Positions 17,239 through 29,245 of a DNA stretch of 64,000 bases are shown in pieces (position 1 is the first letter of the stretch; each line of letters opens with the position of its first letter). The DNA lies in the NCBI GenBank assembly GCA_963693305.1, contig OY855912.1:7061001-7125000 (forward strand), in the 5' to 3' direction. The DNA comes from Meandrina meandrites (Eukaryota > Cnidaria > Anthozoa > Scleractinia > Meandrinidae). The notes under the pieces were generated by a model. It was not told where the DNA came from and did not search any database. It saw only the letters and a list, made by a program, of their open reading frames with translations. The position numbers and the translations under genes are program-made.

Positions 17239-20200
17239 ATGGCCGGCTTGCGGCTGATTCAGTTCGCCATTGTGGTTCTGAACATTCTCCTGGTAGTCTT
17301 ATTTGTGATGGCGAACACAGACTTTTGTGGAAGCGTTTTTGAAACTCAAGTGGGTGAGTATAAAACAGCATTTTTGTAGTTGCTCTAGCTTGTTCAGTTC
17401 TAGTTCTTCTAAACTTGTTTGCCTTGAAAAACTGCGACATACAGCATGGAAGAGGATAGGGATCATGGGGTTGCGTGAATCTCAGATATCAGCTGAATGT
17501 TCGGTGATTTCTCAGCTAGCAGTTAAACTTTCAGCCTATTTCAGCAAATTTTGTAGATCTCAGATCTCGTTATACTACTTGAAAAAACGCACCGCTTCTC
17601 CGACAGCTATATTTTTCACCAGTTCTCAGCTATCAGTGTAACCACATACAGACCCCGAGAAACTTCTTTTTTTCTGTTGGTTGCATGGCGAAAACTTTAG
17701 TTTTCTCTCCCTTTTAGACCATGCCTTACTTGGACACGTCATGGAGAAGACTGCTGTTGTTGACGAGTTTGAATGTCAGCTTAAATGCATCGCAAATAAC
17801 AACTGTAAGTCGTTCAATATTCATCCCAGCAGCAATAACTCAAAAGACTTTTGTGAGCTAAACAACAAAACCCGGCAGATGAATCCAGGCGATTTGAAAT
17901 GGAAGAAAGGATCGACATACTATGGCTCTGTTCAGGTTGGTTAAATTGCATGGATTAAATTTATTTTTAAGAAACCGAGAGAATAAAACTTGCCATTGTC
18001 GTACTTTGGTCGTATAAATTTAATTTTGGTTCTATAATGCCCTTATTTTTCTCCGTTTAGTATGCAACTCACATTTTGAAAGTACTTTCCTTGTTTTGCA
18101 TCTGGATGAAATAAAATTGACAAAGAGATTAACACTGCTTTAAAGATGCTGCACGGGCTTGATGACATTAGAAATGTCTTTTTCGCGATCGTTAAAACTA
18201 GTTTTATTGTAAAATCATTTCCATTGAAATAGAAATTGTTTAATTTATCTCTTTGTTGAATTATATTATGCATACAAAAACTATGTTTTGCGAAATTTGA
18301 AGCTTTCAGGAAATGAAAAATGCATGCTAAAACACTTTTATGCCTATTCTAGCTGTGAATTACTTTGACACAAGACAATGACGGCATGCACAGAAACGAG
18401 TAAGCCAAACTAAAGAGCACGCCAATATCTCAGGGTGACCATTGAAAAGCCTTTTGTAATTGATATGCTCATCAACACAGGTGTCCTGCATTGATGTTTC
18501 AAATGATCGGAATGTACAAATAAATTCCGGACACTGTCATCCAGAATACAAGGGGGAACGATGCCAAACGCGTAAGTACAATTGCGGTTTAATCTCGATT
18601 TAGTACATTTTTTTTTTCAAAAAAATATAGCGATACTGTAGTAACATAATTCAAAATGCGGCCACATTGAGATTAAAAAGCACAAGCACGTGCACGTGCA
18701 CGGGCAAGGGTATGGGCACGGGCACGTGCACGTGCACGGGCACGGGCAAGGGTATGGGCACCCTTACCGACAGGCCGATTGGCGCCTGGGGACAAGTCAG
18801 AAGTACAGTCACAATATTACCGTACACGCACGCACACCAAGAAAGGGAGAAGATATGAGATCATGAATTTTATTGGTCAATCGTTATTATTTTTGTCAAT
18901 GTGCAGAGAAGCGTGTTTTTTTTTCCTCCTCGCCACCTGCACATTCCTGTAGTCATGAAAGGGGCTCCTCAAAATGCCACATTTCACTGGTCTAAAAAGC
19001 AACTCAGTAGAAAAACTATCGTTTAAAAAAACAATTATTAGAAGCGCGGTTAGTGATTCGTTTTCATCTTCACAAGTCTTAAACCATTCGCTGTTACTAT
19101 AGGACCTCTTTAAGGTGGCTCAACACAACGCTTCGCGAAACTTTGCATTTCATCTATAGGCATAAAAGGTTGGTATTCACAACATCCTGCCCATTCATGC
19201 AAGGACATCCGGGATTCTGGAGATTCTAAAGGAGACGGGGAGTACTGGATCGACCCCGGAAAGGATGGAAACCCTTTAAAAGTCTACTGTGACATGACAA
19301 CTGATGGAGGTACAAATAGAACATCATCTACAATTCAAATATTGAAACAATTCACTAGGTCAATATACTTTGCCAATCGGTATCATACCTATCTTTTTGC
19401 TGAATGCGTAAAAACAGCGTCCAATTCACTGTCGTGGTTCTCGTTCGCCAAAATACAGTCTGATTTAAAGAGGACGATTAAAAATTACCAAGATGTACTC
19501 TTTTAAGTATTTATAGCAGAGACAAGTCAATGATTTTGCATTTTTATTTAGAAAACATCTCATAAGAAAGCGCGCGCTAAAAGCTGTACTTCTATTTAAC
19601 AAATATAGAAGCCTAATTAATGTTTTGTACTGTCACAAAACACGACGGGCATTTGAGAACACTCGAGAAATGTAGAAAACATTCGCCTGCGGCTCATGTT
19701 CTCAAATGCCCGTCGTGTTTTATGACATAAAACATGGCTTAGGCTTCTTTATTTGTTAAATAGAGACACTCGTGAAAGTTTGAGAGAACTCGAAAAAGCT
19801 GTGGAAACACTAGCCTATCAGCTCGTGTTCCCATAGCATTTCTCGTTCCCCAAAACTTCCACTCCTGTTTGTATAACTTGATAGAAACACGGACATGTTT
19901 TCCCTTTCTTAACTGTAAATCACTCACGCAAGTGTAACCAGTCTAAATGTCAATCTAGATGGGAAAATCTAGATCGTGATCAATATCGATTTTAGGCAAT
20001 CAAATTCGTGAATTTGGTAGTTCCCAGTCCTTGGGAGTCACGGCCATATAATAAGAAGTACAATATGATTGGCAGTATTTTTCAGCCCATAACTAATGTG
20101 CGTATACGCACGAAAATATTGCGAGGAGGACTGAGGACGTGTTATAGCCCATGATGGTCAAGCCTAGATATGTCCGCTTGTGGTCGCTTTGTATTTCACA

Positions 20201-21155
20201 TCCCGTGGTGTCCAGATTGCGTCAGTCTCATTCGTAACCGTAACTATGCAAGCAGGAGCTGTGTTGTCACGTCTAGTTTAGTGTACCACGTTCTTAATCA
20301 TCCCAATCGTGACTTTCCTAACCGTGTCCATGCAAGCAGGAGCTGTGTGGGCTCGGATATTTTTGTTTATAAATTGAATGTGCAATATTAAACCGATGTA
20401 AGCCGTGCAATACGAGCTTTTTGCACTTGCATACCGCTGAAAACTCGCTGGATAACGTTCCATTGTATTAAACACGTACAATAACGCTCCCCTCCCCCCA
20501 CACCCCAAATGATCGGGAACAAATCAAATTTTCCGGAGGTTGTTTTTGATCTCCGTTTCACTATTATCGTTATGAAATGAAGTCAAAATTGAGTCAATAT
20601 TTGGTGATTTTAGGAGGCTGGCTTCTCGTCGCTAATTTTTGGATGGAAAGTTCCACTCCAATTTCAAGCTGGACCCCGGAAACATCATACCGCGGGATCA
20701 GTAACTATCACAACAACAGAACGGGAATCAAATCAAGCGCCATGAATGAGCTGAGATCACACATAAATTTCACTCAACTGAGATTCCACTGCAGTAAGCA
20801 ACAGGGACGTACGTTCCACGTGACCACGGTCGCTAACAGCACTGGTGAAGCTGTGGTCCAGTACTTCAGCGATCAGACGGGCGAACTTCCCTTTTCCTGC
20901 TACTCGTTTAAGAGATTAGTCGGCGACAGCTCTCAGTTAGCCACGCAGTGTGAAAAGTGGGGGAGGTACAGCAACTCTTTCTTTGTTGGAAAGTGGGGAC
21001 ACTCCAAGAGAAAGGGGAAATTCAGGATGTACGACCACGCAGCATTTATTCGTAACAAGTGTCACTGGCTAGCCTATAATGGTAACTGGCTCTGCGATGA
21101 TGATAATGTCACGGCCGTATCACAGGGGGATTTCTGGAAAATCTATGTGCGCTAA
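17239..21155 (+). CDS. Gene A: signal-PAN/apple-EGF-fibrinogen-like protein
   Basis: Exons 17239-17353, 17718-17935, 18481-18571, 19160-19309, 20614-21155; total 1116 bp, 371 residues, intron phases 1-0-1-1. Residues 1-27 are a hydrophobic signal or anchor (QFAIVVLNILLVVLFVMA). Residues 39-111 form a PAN/apple-type domain (FECQLKC, NNCKSFNIH, CELNNKTRQM, YYGSVQ). Residues 112-141 are a shortened EGF-like unit (SGHCHPEYKGERC). Residues 142-191 resemble the start of a fibrinogen or fibrillar-collagen C domain (SCKDI, GDGEYWIDP, VYCDMTTDGG). The remaining 180 residues are a conserved domain (TQLRFHCSKQQGRTFHVTT, GDFWKIYVR) ending at the stop. Resembles coral 'skeletal organic matrix protein 5-like' proteins (recalled). 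The intron 2 donor is weak (GTTGGT). Function unknown; probably extracellular matrix or adhesion. Confidence 0.88.
18681..18762. repeat. CACGTG/GGGCA minisatellite in gene A intron 3
   Basis: Imperfect tandem units of GCACGTGCACG and GGGCAAGGGTATGGGCA, GC-rich against AT-rich surroundings. Each CACGTG is also an E-box palindrome, but no regulatory role can be shown. Confidence 0.85.
19592..19763. mobile_element. Foldback MITE in gene A intron 4
   Basis: Outer arms CTATTTAACAAATA.AGAAGCC pair with GGCTTCTTTATTTGTTAAATAG. Inner arms ACGACGGGCATTTGAGAACA pair with TGTTCTCAAATGCCCGTCGT. The whole 172-bp segment folds into one long hairpin. Confidence 0.82.
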
Positions 21156-23347
21156 GAGATAGAACTAAGTAGAATGTATTACACTCGTTTTTATAAGAAA
21201 CGTTTTTTATAACAACGTTGAAGCAAGAAGGGCCAAAATATTAAAACATGCTAAGAACGAACCCAACTGAAGGCTGAAATTTGGGTAAGAACGAAATTTA
21301 TTTCTTCTTTTTTATTGTGAATATAAATTTACGTTCTGAATGAATCAATCTTTATTTACATCTTTACAACACTCATAATCAACCATCAGTGTCTATACTA
21401 TTCCCAAGGCGTGCGTATTTTTCCTCTTGGTCGATAGAGTTGCTCGAGGAATGGCTTGTTCTGCGACCCGCCGCTATTTTGTTTTTCAAGCCCGCGCGCG
21501 CCCTCTGTATCCGTTTCCAGCGGCCGGCTGCGCATCAAACGAGCGACTTGGAGCAAGTCGGAGCAAGCAGTGACGTAGATATCGGTTAGGAATAAATTAG
21601 CTGCAATACCACTTTGTTTTTTTTAGGCTCAAATCTTCGAAATGTTAAGAACGTTAAACTGTATTATTTTCTGTTTCGACCTATTCGTTAATCGCCATTT
21701 CTTTGTATTATTTGCCAATGAAAGTTTGGCAGCAGGGATGTATATGACATCATTGGGTATTACCTTTTGTGAAAGTGACTTTGCAGTCTGCATACCAAGG
21801 CTTGTTTTGAATTCGAGACAAAATGAACTCAATATAACGTTTTGGCTGATCATGATTACTGTTTGAAAAAATGATACAATTAATCTAAACGAGCTCCCTT
21901 GTCGTTGGCAATTTCTAATATTCCGATAAAAACGTTGTCAAATAGTTTCCAGACATCATGATGTTGGAAAAACTGTGCCCGTGTTTATCCAAAAACTGGC
22001 CATGACACGAGAGAGCAGCACCGATCGAACTTGTTTGGTTTTATTACTACGTATGTCATTCCGCAGTTGCGCCAGTTAGACTTTTCACTGTCGCTTTGGT
22101 GACGTGTATTTTCATTTATACACGATGTTATTATTTGTTTCAAAATAGTGTAAGAGAAGCACTTATATATTAAGGTCTGGTAGTTCACCGTACAGTAGAG
22201 AGATTAAGCATGACGTTTGTCAGATCGTTTGTTTTTCCCGCGAACGCCCGAAAGGCCACTTCTGCTGTCTACCGTTTGGCGTTTGTACGCGGGAAAGAGT
22301 GGGTTTGTGTTTGTCGTGAACGTGCAATTTTTCCCTATATTTTTGAGGGATTTAGTTTAGAATTCGAAAAAAAAGGTAACAGAATGAACGGCATGCTCGC
22401 GTTTGCCGTTTGCCGTTTGCCGTGCAACGTAAAAAAGGTCACCACGTTATTTCAGGCCTCTTAACTTATTTAGCAATATATTTATCCACCTTGACTTGAG
22501 AAAACAACTTACTACGTTTGCTATCCAACTGGATAACTTTGTTTCATGGTGTAAAACTACGAAAACTTCAGTTACACCTAAGGAGCTAAAAAATTGGGCT
22601 CAAAATGTTAATTAGATTAATTCGCTCTTTCGGAGAGTTGTCGTGTTCGACATAAAAATGCACGAGATTCAAAGTTCCAAACCGTGGCGAAAACTGGTAG
22701 AAACTGGTAGGCGTCTTAATTATTTAGTAACGTACTAGGTGGCAGTGTAAATATCACCAATATTTATTTGTATATATGTTAATTCTGCAAGCAAAGTATA
22801 TGTAACGTAAAATAGTTTTAAGCATTGTGTATGATGTGGATGTGACATGCAGTGACGAAATAAATGAATGAATAAACAAACGAATGATCATGAATGAATG
22901 AATGAATGAATCAGTGACGGAATAATTAAACAAACTAAATGATGAAACGGTCAACTCTCTTAAAAGGGATCGTGAACACGTGATTTGAATCGTGACTTAT
23001 CCACGTTATCTTGTCTGACTTGTAAACAAGTGGGAATTTTGCTTCAGAATTTAGTTCAAAATGCCGGAAAGGTGCGTTACCGCTCTTTGTTACAACGCTT
23101 ATGATCCAGAAAACAACATCAGTCTTTATGCAAATTCCTGAATATACGTCGCATTTAATTGCTGAGCATTCAATTCCAAAGATAAAACCCAAAATTATCC
23201 GTCGTGGTTCAGGTTGTCCACAATACGCAAAATCTGGTCATTTCACGTTGTTGTTCCGCAAAGAACGTCTATGAACGGAAATGAAACTGAAACAGTCGAA
23301 TATTCGACTGAACTCGCATTTAATTCAAATCTGTCGAATTTAATTGT
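21156..23347. other. Intergenic between genes A and B
   Basis: Includes the gene A 3' flank and a GC-richer patch at 21.46-21.57 kb. Short tandem AATG/ATGA units occur at about 22.86-22.91 kb. Open frames of up to 84 codons have no recognisable domain. Confidence 0.5.
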
Positions 23348-23418
23348 TTTAAACGTCGCATTTTACATGCACTTGATTCGGCAATTTGATTCGGCACATG
23401 TAAAATGCGACGTTTAAA
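23348..23418. repeat. Perfect 22-bp inverted repeat (hairpin)
   Basis: TTTAAACGTCGCATTTTACATG at 23348-23369 is exactly reverse-complemented at 23397-23418, with a 27-bp loop holding two ATTCGGCA units. Probably the core of a small foldback element. Confidence 0.9.
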
Positions 23419-23556
23419 CCAGGCCTTAACAAACTACGTATTTTCAAATATCAGTTTTCTTAATTTTCGCTATGTCCGTTTTTCAGCGTTAATAATGCGT
23501 AGGAGAATCAGGTTAAAAAAATATGTTTAAAATAAATGTTGTAAAAAAAAAAATAC

Positions 23557-23932
23557 TTAAAGTGCACCTACAATCAAAATACTTATTTTCATTCGTTTCT
23601 CGGCATTGGACATTGTAAATTTGAACTTTCTTTCTACTCGTTTTGCCTAATTTGAACCATTAAATCAGAAGGTGTTTTCTTAACATTCCATTCCGTGGTC
23701 TTGTTCTTCGTGCAATGTTCTACACGGATTGTTATTATAATTTCAACCGTGAGGTATTTTTGGGTCCGTTGACGTCACTTTCTCTAATTCGCAACAATAC
23801 GAGGTCAAGTAATAGTGGCCGAAAATTCTCAGAAATAAAAGAAGAAAAAACAATTCAATCCATTATAATGGTGAGAGAGTCACATTGTGCATGAAAATGC
23901 ATATCAACAATTTGATCGTGGGGGCACTTTAA
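23557..23932. mobile_element. TTAA-bounded MITE, AAAGTGC family
   Basis: Left end TTAAAGTGCACCTACAATCA; right end TGATCGTGGGGGCACTTTAA. The ends are imperfect inverted repeats within TTAA target sites, and the interior is non-coding. Confidence 0.75.
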
Positions 23933-24399
23933 AAATCTTGTATTGTTACCGCACCTGCGTGTAAATAAATTCCTGAGTGCAACAAAACAGAGCTTATAGT
24001 TCTCGTTCTGGCGATATCAGGCGCAATGCCTTTGGGGAGAAGGAAGAAATAGTTTTGTCCAAGTAAAATTTATCAAACTAATACAAAATCATTCATTATT
24101 TTTGATGAAAATGTTTTGCGTATCAATCTTTATCATTCTCTCTGAGAATTTGATGTTTATAATGAAAAAATCCCATACTAATAATAATATTTTAGTAGGA
24201 AACTTTCAGTCACATATGTGGTTTTCAGAAAGGTCCTAAGGTGTTTCGACATTCCGTAGATTCGGACAAATAGGTTTGCGTATTTGTTATCTTGTTGAAC
24301 ACACAAAAAATAGTTTTGATTTAATAATTTAGAAGTTGAGGTTGTTTGTTTTTTTCATCTTAAAAGCTCAAAATAAAAGTCGGGAAAAAGAATTGCGAA

Positions 24400-24616
24400 A
24401 TTAATTGCAGAGTACCACCAAGTAAGCTATTATTGTTACTATATGAATTATAAATAAACTTAGCTTCGTTAAAATATAAACCCACTCCAGTGTATGTAAA
24501 GACAGTCAAACAGCTTGGCTGCTTCATGTCATACCTAAAAAGGAATTAAGGGTGCTAGCATTTCAACGCCAGAATCAAAGTAAGCAATCCTTTGCGAAAT
24601 TATCCCAAGCTTATTG
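24400..24616 (+). promoter_or_regulatory. Conserved upstream region of gene B
   Basis: Contains GAATTATAAATAAAC (about 24445-24459) about 165 bp before the ATG and GGCTGCTTCATGTCATACCT just upstream of it. Both blocks recur upstream of genes A and C. A promoter role is inferred from this conservation. Confidence 0.5.
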
Positions 24617-27600
24617 ATGGCTGGTTTATGCCTGATTCATTTGGCCGTTGTGATCCTCAACATTCTTCTGGTAGTCTTATTTGTGATGGCGAACACAGAA
24701 TTTTGTGGAAGCATTTTTGAGACTCAAGTTGGTGAGTATAAAACAAACAGGAACTGACACATCTAGGCTCTTTTTCAGATCTTTGAACTTATTTTCATTA
24801 GAAAAACTGCCACAGACGACACGAAAACTTGGAATTCTCTCTTCCTTGCTTTGGTTAACATTCACTTACATTGTAATTTTTTTAGACCATGCCTTAACTG
24901 GACACGACATGGAAAAGGCTGTTGTTGTTGACGAGTATGAATGTCAGCTAAAGTGCATCGGAAATGACAGTTGCAAGTCGCTTAATGTTTACAGCAATGG
25001 CACAAAACGCATTTGTGAACTAAACAACAAAACCCGACAGATGAAGCCAGATGATTTTAAATGGATGAAAGGATTGACATACTACGGCTATGTTCAGGCA
25101 AGTTGAATTACATGGTCAAAATTCGTTTGAAGAAAAAAAACAGGAACGAGTGTTCGCTGTTCGATTAGCTTAGCCAGGTTGATTTCGTCTTGTTTTTTTT
25201 CTTTCTATAATTTTTAAAATACACTTTAATGCAGTTTAGATTCAGTACCAGTGGCATGTCAAAGCTTTGTTTACGCGCTCATGAATAAAGTAAAATTGAA
25301 AAATTAAAGAGATTAATACTGCTTTGACGAAGTTCCATTAAAAAGGCTAATGCATGGCCGTATATGTCCCGAACTCGATGCTTAAAGGAAACAAAAGTTT
25401 CCGTTAAGTTTCTTTTTTACAATTTGGAGAACGAGCGATCATTGTAAGATCATCTCCATTAATTTTTAAAGCGTTACTTCTTTGTTATTTTACCTTTCAT
25501 ATAAATGAAATGATTTATTCGCAATAAGCGCATAGAATTTTGTCAGATTCTTGTGTATTTTTGCTCCTTATACCACGGCTAAAGATGCAATAGCTTTTGT
25601 AGATGACATCTAATGCGCAAAAATTTGTCTGGTAAAATTACCATTTTAATCGTAGTCATGACAATAATATAGAATGAATAAAGACAGCAAAATAAACTTC
25701 ACCCCTGTTGCAACAGTGTGAATTTTACAATGATTGGAAAAGTTAATATGTCCATGCATGCATTTCCTAACCGCTAAAGCCGATGCCTCCTTTTCATTAC
25801 GATCTATCTTAGGATTAAGGCTAATACGGCTTTTATCTGGTTATGTAAAATAATAAACAAAATCAAAATACAGACCAACATTTAGAAAAACCTAAAACTT
25901 TATTTAAACACCAAAAGGTTGTCACGAAATAAAATAGGCAGATTGTTCTGATCCCTTCCACTCTAGCAGTAAATTACTTTGTGAAAGATGAGCATGTTTT
26001 ATTATTTGACACAGGTCTCCTGCATCGATGCTTCAAATGATCATAATATACAAATAAAATCCGGACACTGTCATCCAGAATACAAGGGAGAACGATGCCA
26101 AACGCGTAAGTACAATTGCGGTTTAATCTCGATTTATTTTTTCGGCTTATAAAGGTTGGTGCAATACATAAAAACACTTTATGAAAAAAAAAACTCAAAA
26201 TTCTTAAATAGATTAATTTTTTTGTGTGAAAACCTTGTATAAAACAAAATCCCTTTACACTGTTACAGTAAGAGGTAATTTGAATTGCGGGAAGATTGAG
26301 AACAACAACGTTTAACCAGGTTTGTATCCATGCAGAATTTATTCAGAGAGGGCGGTGGAGGGCTTGTGTGATGCTTGAGAGCTTTGAATATTAAATTGTT
26401 TGCTTCATATTCGCTACTAGCCCGTGAACGTGTGATAAATTGATGGAAATGCCATTTTTCACGCTTTCCCTTTACATCTCCTCCTTTTCTTAATAGAATA
26501 CTCGTAATGTGAGCCAGTTTCTTATTTTCAAACGGGTTAATATGACAATGCCAAGACCTTGTTTACATAATTACTATTGTCGTCTGAAGAGCTTAAAGGT
26601 TGTTGCCTGACGACTGAAATCACAACTTAAAGTGGGCGGGCTTTGAATCAGTTGCAAACTCACCATTCAAGCTTATTTAGATCATTACAAGAACAACGGT
26701 CGGCGGCCATGATAGGGTGTCTTTTCGAGCTCTCGAAAAAAGCATCATAGCCTGGGCTTGTTAGCTAAACTTCGTTTCTGTTACTTGCTACATGCGTGTA
26801 TTGTCGTTTTTGTGATGTCGGCTATTACTAGTGAGCAGCTAGATGTTACTTTTGAGGAGAAATTGGAGCAAAAGTTAGCTCCATTTAAGATGACGTTCGA
26901 CGAGTTTAAGAAATCTGTAGAAGAGGCCAGAACCCTTATGTTTACTAGCAAACAATATGATGCAGTTTCATTTGCAGCCATCAGAAGAGGGTGGTACTCA
27001 CAGCATCCTGCTGATTCATGCAAGGACATCTTGGATTCTGGAAATTCTAAAGGAGACGGGGAGTACTGGATCGATCCTGAGAAAAACGGAAACCCCATAA
27101 AAGTCTACTGTGACATGACAGCTGATGGTGGTAAGTGATGGATCAAAGGGAGTTGGCTTGAAATACTACATTTCACTTATCTAAAAAACAATTAAAAAAA
27201 CTATCATTTAAAACAATTATTAGAAGGGCGGCCAGTGATTCGTCTTAATCTTCACAAGTCTTAAAAAACCATTCGCTGGAATACTACAAGGCCCTAAAGG
27301 TAATGTAACATAACACTTTACGAAACCTCGCATTTCATTTGCAGCCATCAGAAGAGGGTGGTTCTCACAGCATCCTGCTCATTCATGCAAGGACATCTTG
27401 GATTCTGGAGATTCTAAAGGAGACGGGGAGTATTGGATCGATCCTGAGAAAAACGGAAACCCCATAAAAGTCTACTGTGACATGACAGCTGATGGTGGTA
27501 AGTGATGGATCAAACGGAATTGGCTTGAAATACTATATTTCACTTGTCTAAAAAAACAATTAAAAAAACTATCATTTAAAACAATTATTAGAAGGGCGGC

Positions 27601-28704
27601 CAGTGATTCGTCTTAATCTTCACAAGTCTTAAAAAACCATTCGCTGGAATACTACAAGGCCCTAAAGGTAATGCAACATAACACTTTACGAAACCTCGTA
27701 TTTCATTTGCAGCCATAAGAAGAGGGTGGTTCTCACAGCATCCTGCTCATTCATGCAAGGACATCTTGGATTCTGGAGATTCTAAAGGAGACGGGGAGTA
27801 TTGGATCGATCCTGAAAGAAACGGAAACCCCATAAAAGTCTACTGTGACATGACAACTGATGGTGGTAAGTGATGGATTAATTCTTTTTAATAAGGCGAG
27901 GCGTGCATGGCAGAGACTGATTCACCCTTACCCCACGAGGGACGCCCATTTTAAAAGAGGCACATGCCGACTGTGTATGTGATCGTTGGAAATCTTAGAA
28001 AAACCCCTAAAAGGTACCAAAAGCTTTTTTTCTGGGGTGAGGGGGAGTGGGGTGGCTCAAATTTATTTTCACTTAGAAGGGGCCTGATAAGGTAAAACCC
28101 TAATGACTCCTCAATTCATTTTCTTGTTATAACGAAATAATGACACACAACACTGGATATTTCAGGAGGCTGGCTTATGATCTTCAACGTTGTGATTGAC
28201 GGCTCCTCTATTCCTCCCATCACCTTGGGTCACGAGACATCATACCGCGGAATCAGCCGTTATAACAACAACAACATGGTTCTCGCGACTAACGCCTTGA
28301 ATGGGTTGAGGACACATCTGTCTTTCACTCAGCTGAGATTCCACTGCAGGAAACAACATGGACGTACTTTTCACGTGGCCACTGTCGCTAACAGCAATGG
28401 TGAAGCTGTAGTCCAGTACTTCAGCCGTCAGACGGATGCCATGCCCTCAGCCTGTGGCTCATTTGCAAGACTGGAAGGAGACAACTCAATTCTCGCAGGT
28501 GATTGCGCCAGATGGGGAAAAGATCATGGCGTGTATAAAGTTGATAAATGGAGCCACGAAGGAATGCGTGAGTTCTATAAATTTCCGGCATTTATCTACC
28601 CCTCATATAACTGGGCGTCTAATCCAGTTTGGCCCAGATGGGAATGTGATGACTATGGAAACTTTGTATCACCTGGAGACTTCTGGAAAATTTATGTCCG
28701 TTAA
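24617..28704 (+). CDS. Gene B: signal-PAN/apple-EGF-fibrinogen-like protein, with triplicated exon 4
   Basis: Exons 24617-24731, 24886-25097, 26015-26105, one or more of 26978-27130 / 27345-27497 / 27713-27865, and 28166-28704. With one copy of exon 4 the CDS is 1110 bp (369 residues). Domain order as in gene A: signal segment (LAVVILNILLVVLFVMA), PAN/apple (YECQLKCIGNDSCKSLNV, CELNNKTRQM), short EGF-like (SGHCHPEYKGERC), GDGEYWIDP...VYCDMT half domain, conserved C-terminal domain ending GDFWKIYVR. Intron 2 uses a GC donor (GCAAGT at 25098), where gene C has GTAAGT. Exon 5 is closest to that of gene C (GGWLMIFNVVI). Probably an extracellular matrix or adhesion protein; function not established. 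Confidence 0.87.
26758..26977 (+). other. Possible alternative first exon of gene B, fused to exon 4a
   Basis: The reading frame of exon 4a stays open upstream through its own acceptor to about 26716. It encodes a hydrophobic stretch (FCYLLHACIVVFVMSAITS) and then a charged helix-like segment (EEKLEQKLAPFKMTFDEFKK) before entering the GWYSQHP part of exon 4a. This looks like a secretion signal plus short coiled coil feeding the fibrinogen-like module. There is no ATG ahead of the hydrophobic part: the likely start is TTG at 26758 and the first ATG in frame is 26815. So the original ATG may be lost, or an upstream exon supplies it. Confidence 0.45.
26978..27865 (+). repeat. Three tandem copies of exon 4 (about 368-bp unit)
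   Basis: Copies at 26978-27130, 27345-27497 and 27713-27865, each 153 bp, each preceded by TTTGCAG and followed by GTAAGTGATGG. The intervening introns are near-identical (TCATTTAAAACAATTATTAG, AAAGGTAATG). Every copy starts with two bases completing a codon and ends with one, so copies can be skipped, exchanged or joined without changing frame. Coding differences are few: WYSQHPAD vs WFSQHPAH; GNSK vs GDSK; PEKN vs PERN; TADGG vs TTDGG. Confidence 0.93.
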
Positions 28705-28799
28705 TCCCTTACAACTTGATGTATTCCTGAAGATTCCAATCCAGGGAAAATTGCAGTAGCTATATATCCAGGTCTTATAATGAGATTATGTCCAATACC

Positions 28800-29070
28800 G
28801 CACTTCAGTCGAGTCGAAAAAGTGGACACACTCGACAAACAGAGTTGTCGAGTGGAAAATGCATTTCATTATGTAGTAAGCAAAGGTTCTGCTTTCGTTT
28901 GCCGAGTCAAACGAGTCGTACGAGTGGACACAATCATTCTCGACTCGACAAACAGAGTTGTCGAGTAGAAAAAGCATCTCATTAGTTCACTTAATTAAAG
29001 GGTCCACAGAGAAAAGTTGTCGAGTTGAACGAGTCGTACGAATGGAAAAAATTATTGTCAACTCGACAAT
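28800..29070. repeat. Tandem repeat rich in TCGAC/GTCGA, about 125-bp unit
   Basis: About three degenerate units, with AACAGAGTTGTCGAGT (twice intact), CGAGTCGTACGA and AAAGCATCTCATT-like segments. Many units are locally self-complementary. It lies about 100 bp downstream of gene B. Confidence 0.75.
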
Positions 29071-29114
29071 TAAGCCAAGAGCCAAAACAAACACCGAAAC
29101 AAGTGCACTAAACA

Positions 29115-29245
29115 TTAACCTACCTCGTACTATAATCCACGATTCGAAACAAGCGCGCTGCACATGAAAAAACCCCGATCGTTCTATAATCCATGATTCC
29201 AAACAAGCGCCCTTCACATGAAGATACCTCGTTCTGTAATCCATG
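29115..29245. repeat. Tandem repeat of about 55 bp
   Basis: Three imperfect units, each with a CTCGT.CT.TAATCCA.G segment followed by AAACAAGCGC..TTCACATGAA or a variant. It follows directly on the TCGAC-rich array. Confidence 0.7.

Noticed and set aside
18667..18858. ORF rich in CTGTGKGMGT repeats
   Set aside because: Translation of the intronic CACGTG minisatellite.
22210..22464. 84-codon ORF upstream of gene B
   Set aside because: It contains GTTTGCCGTTTGCCGT-type simple repetition and shows no domain or splice context.
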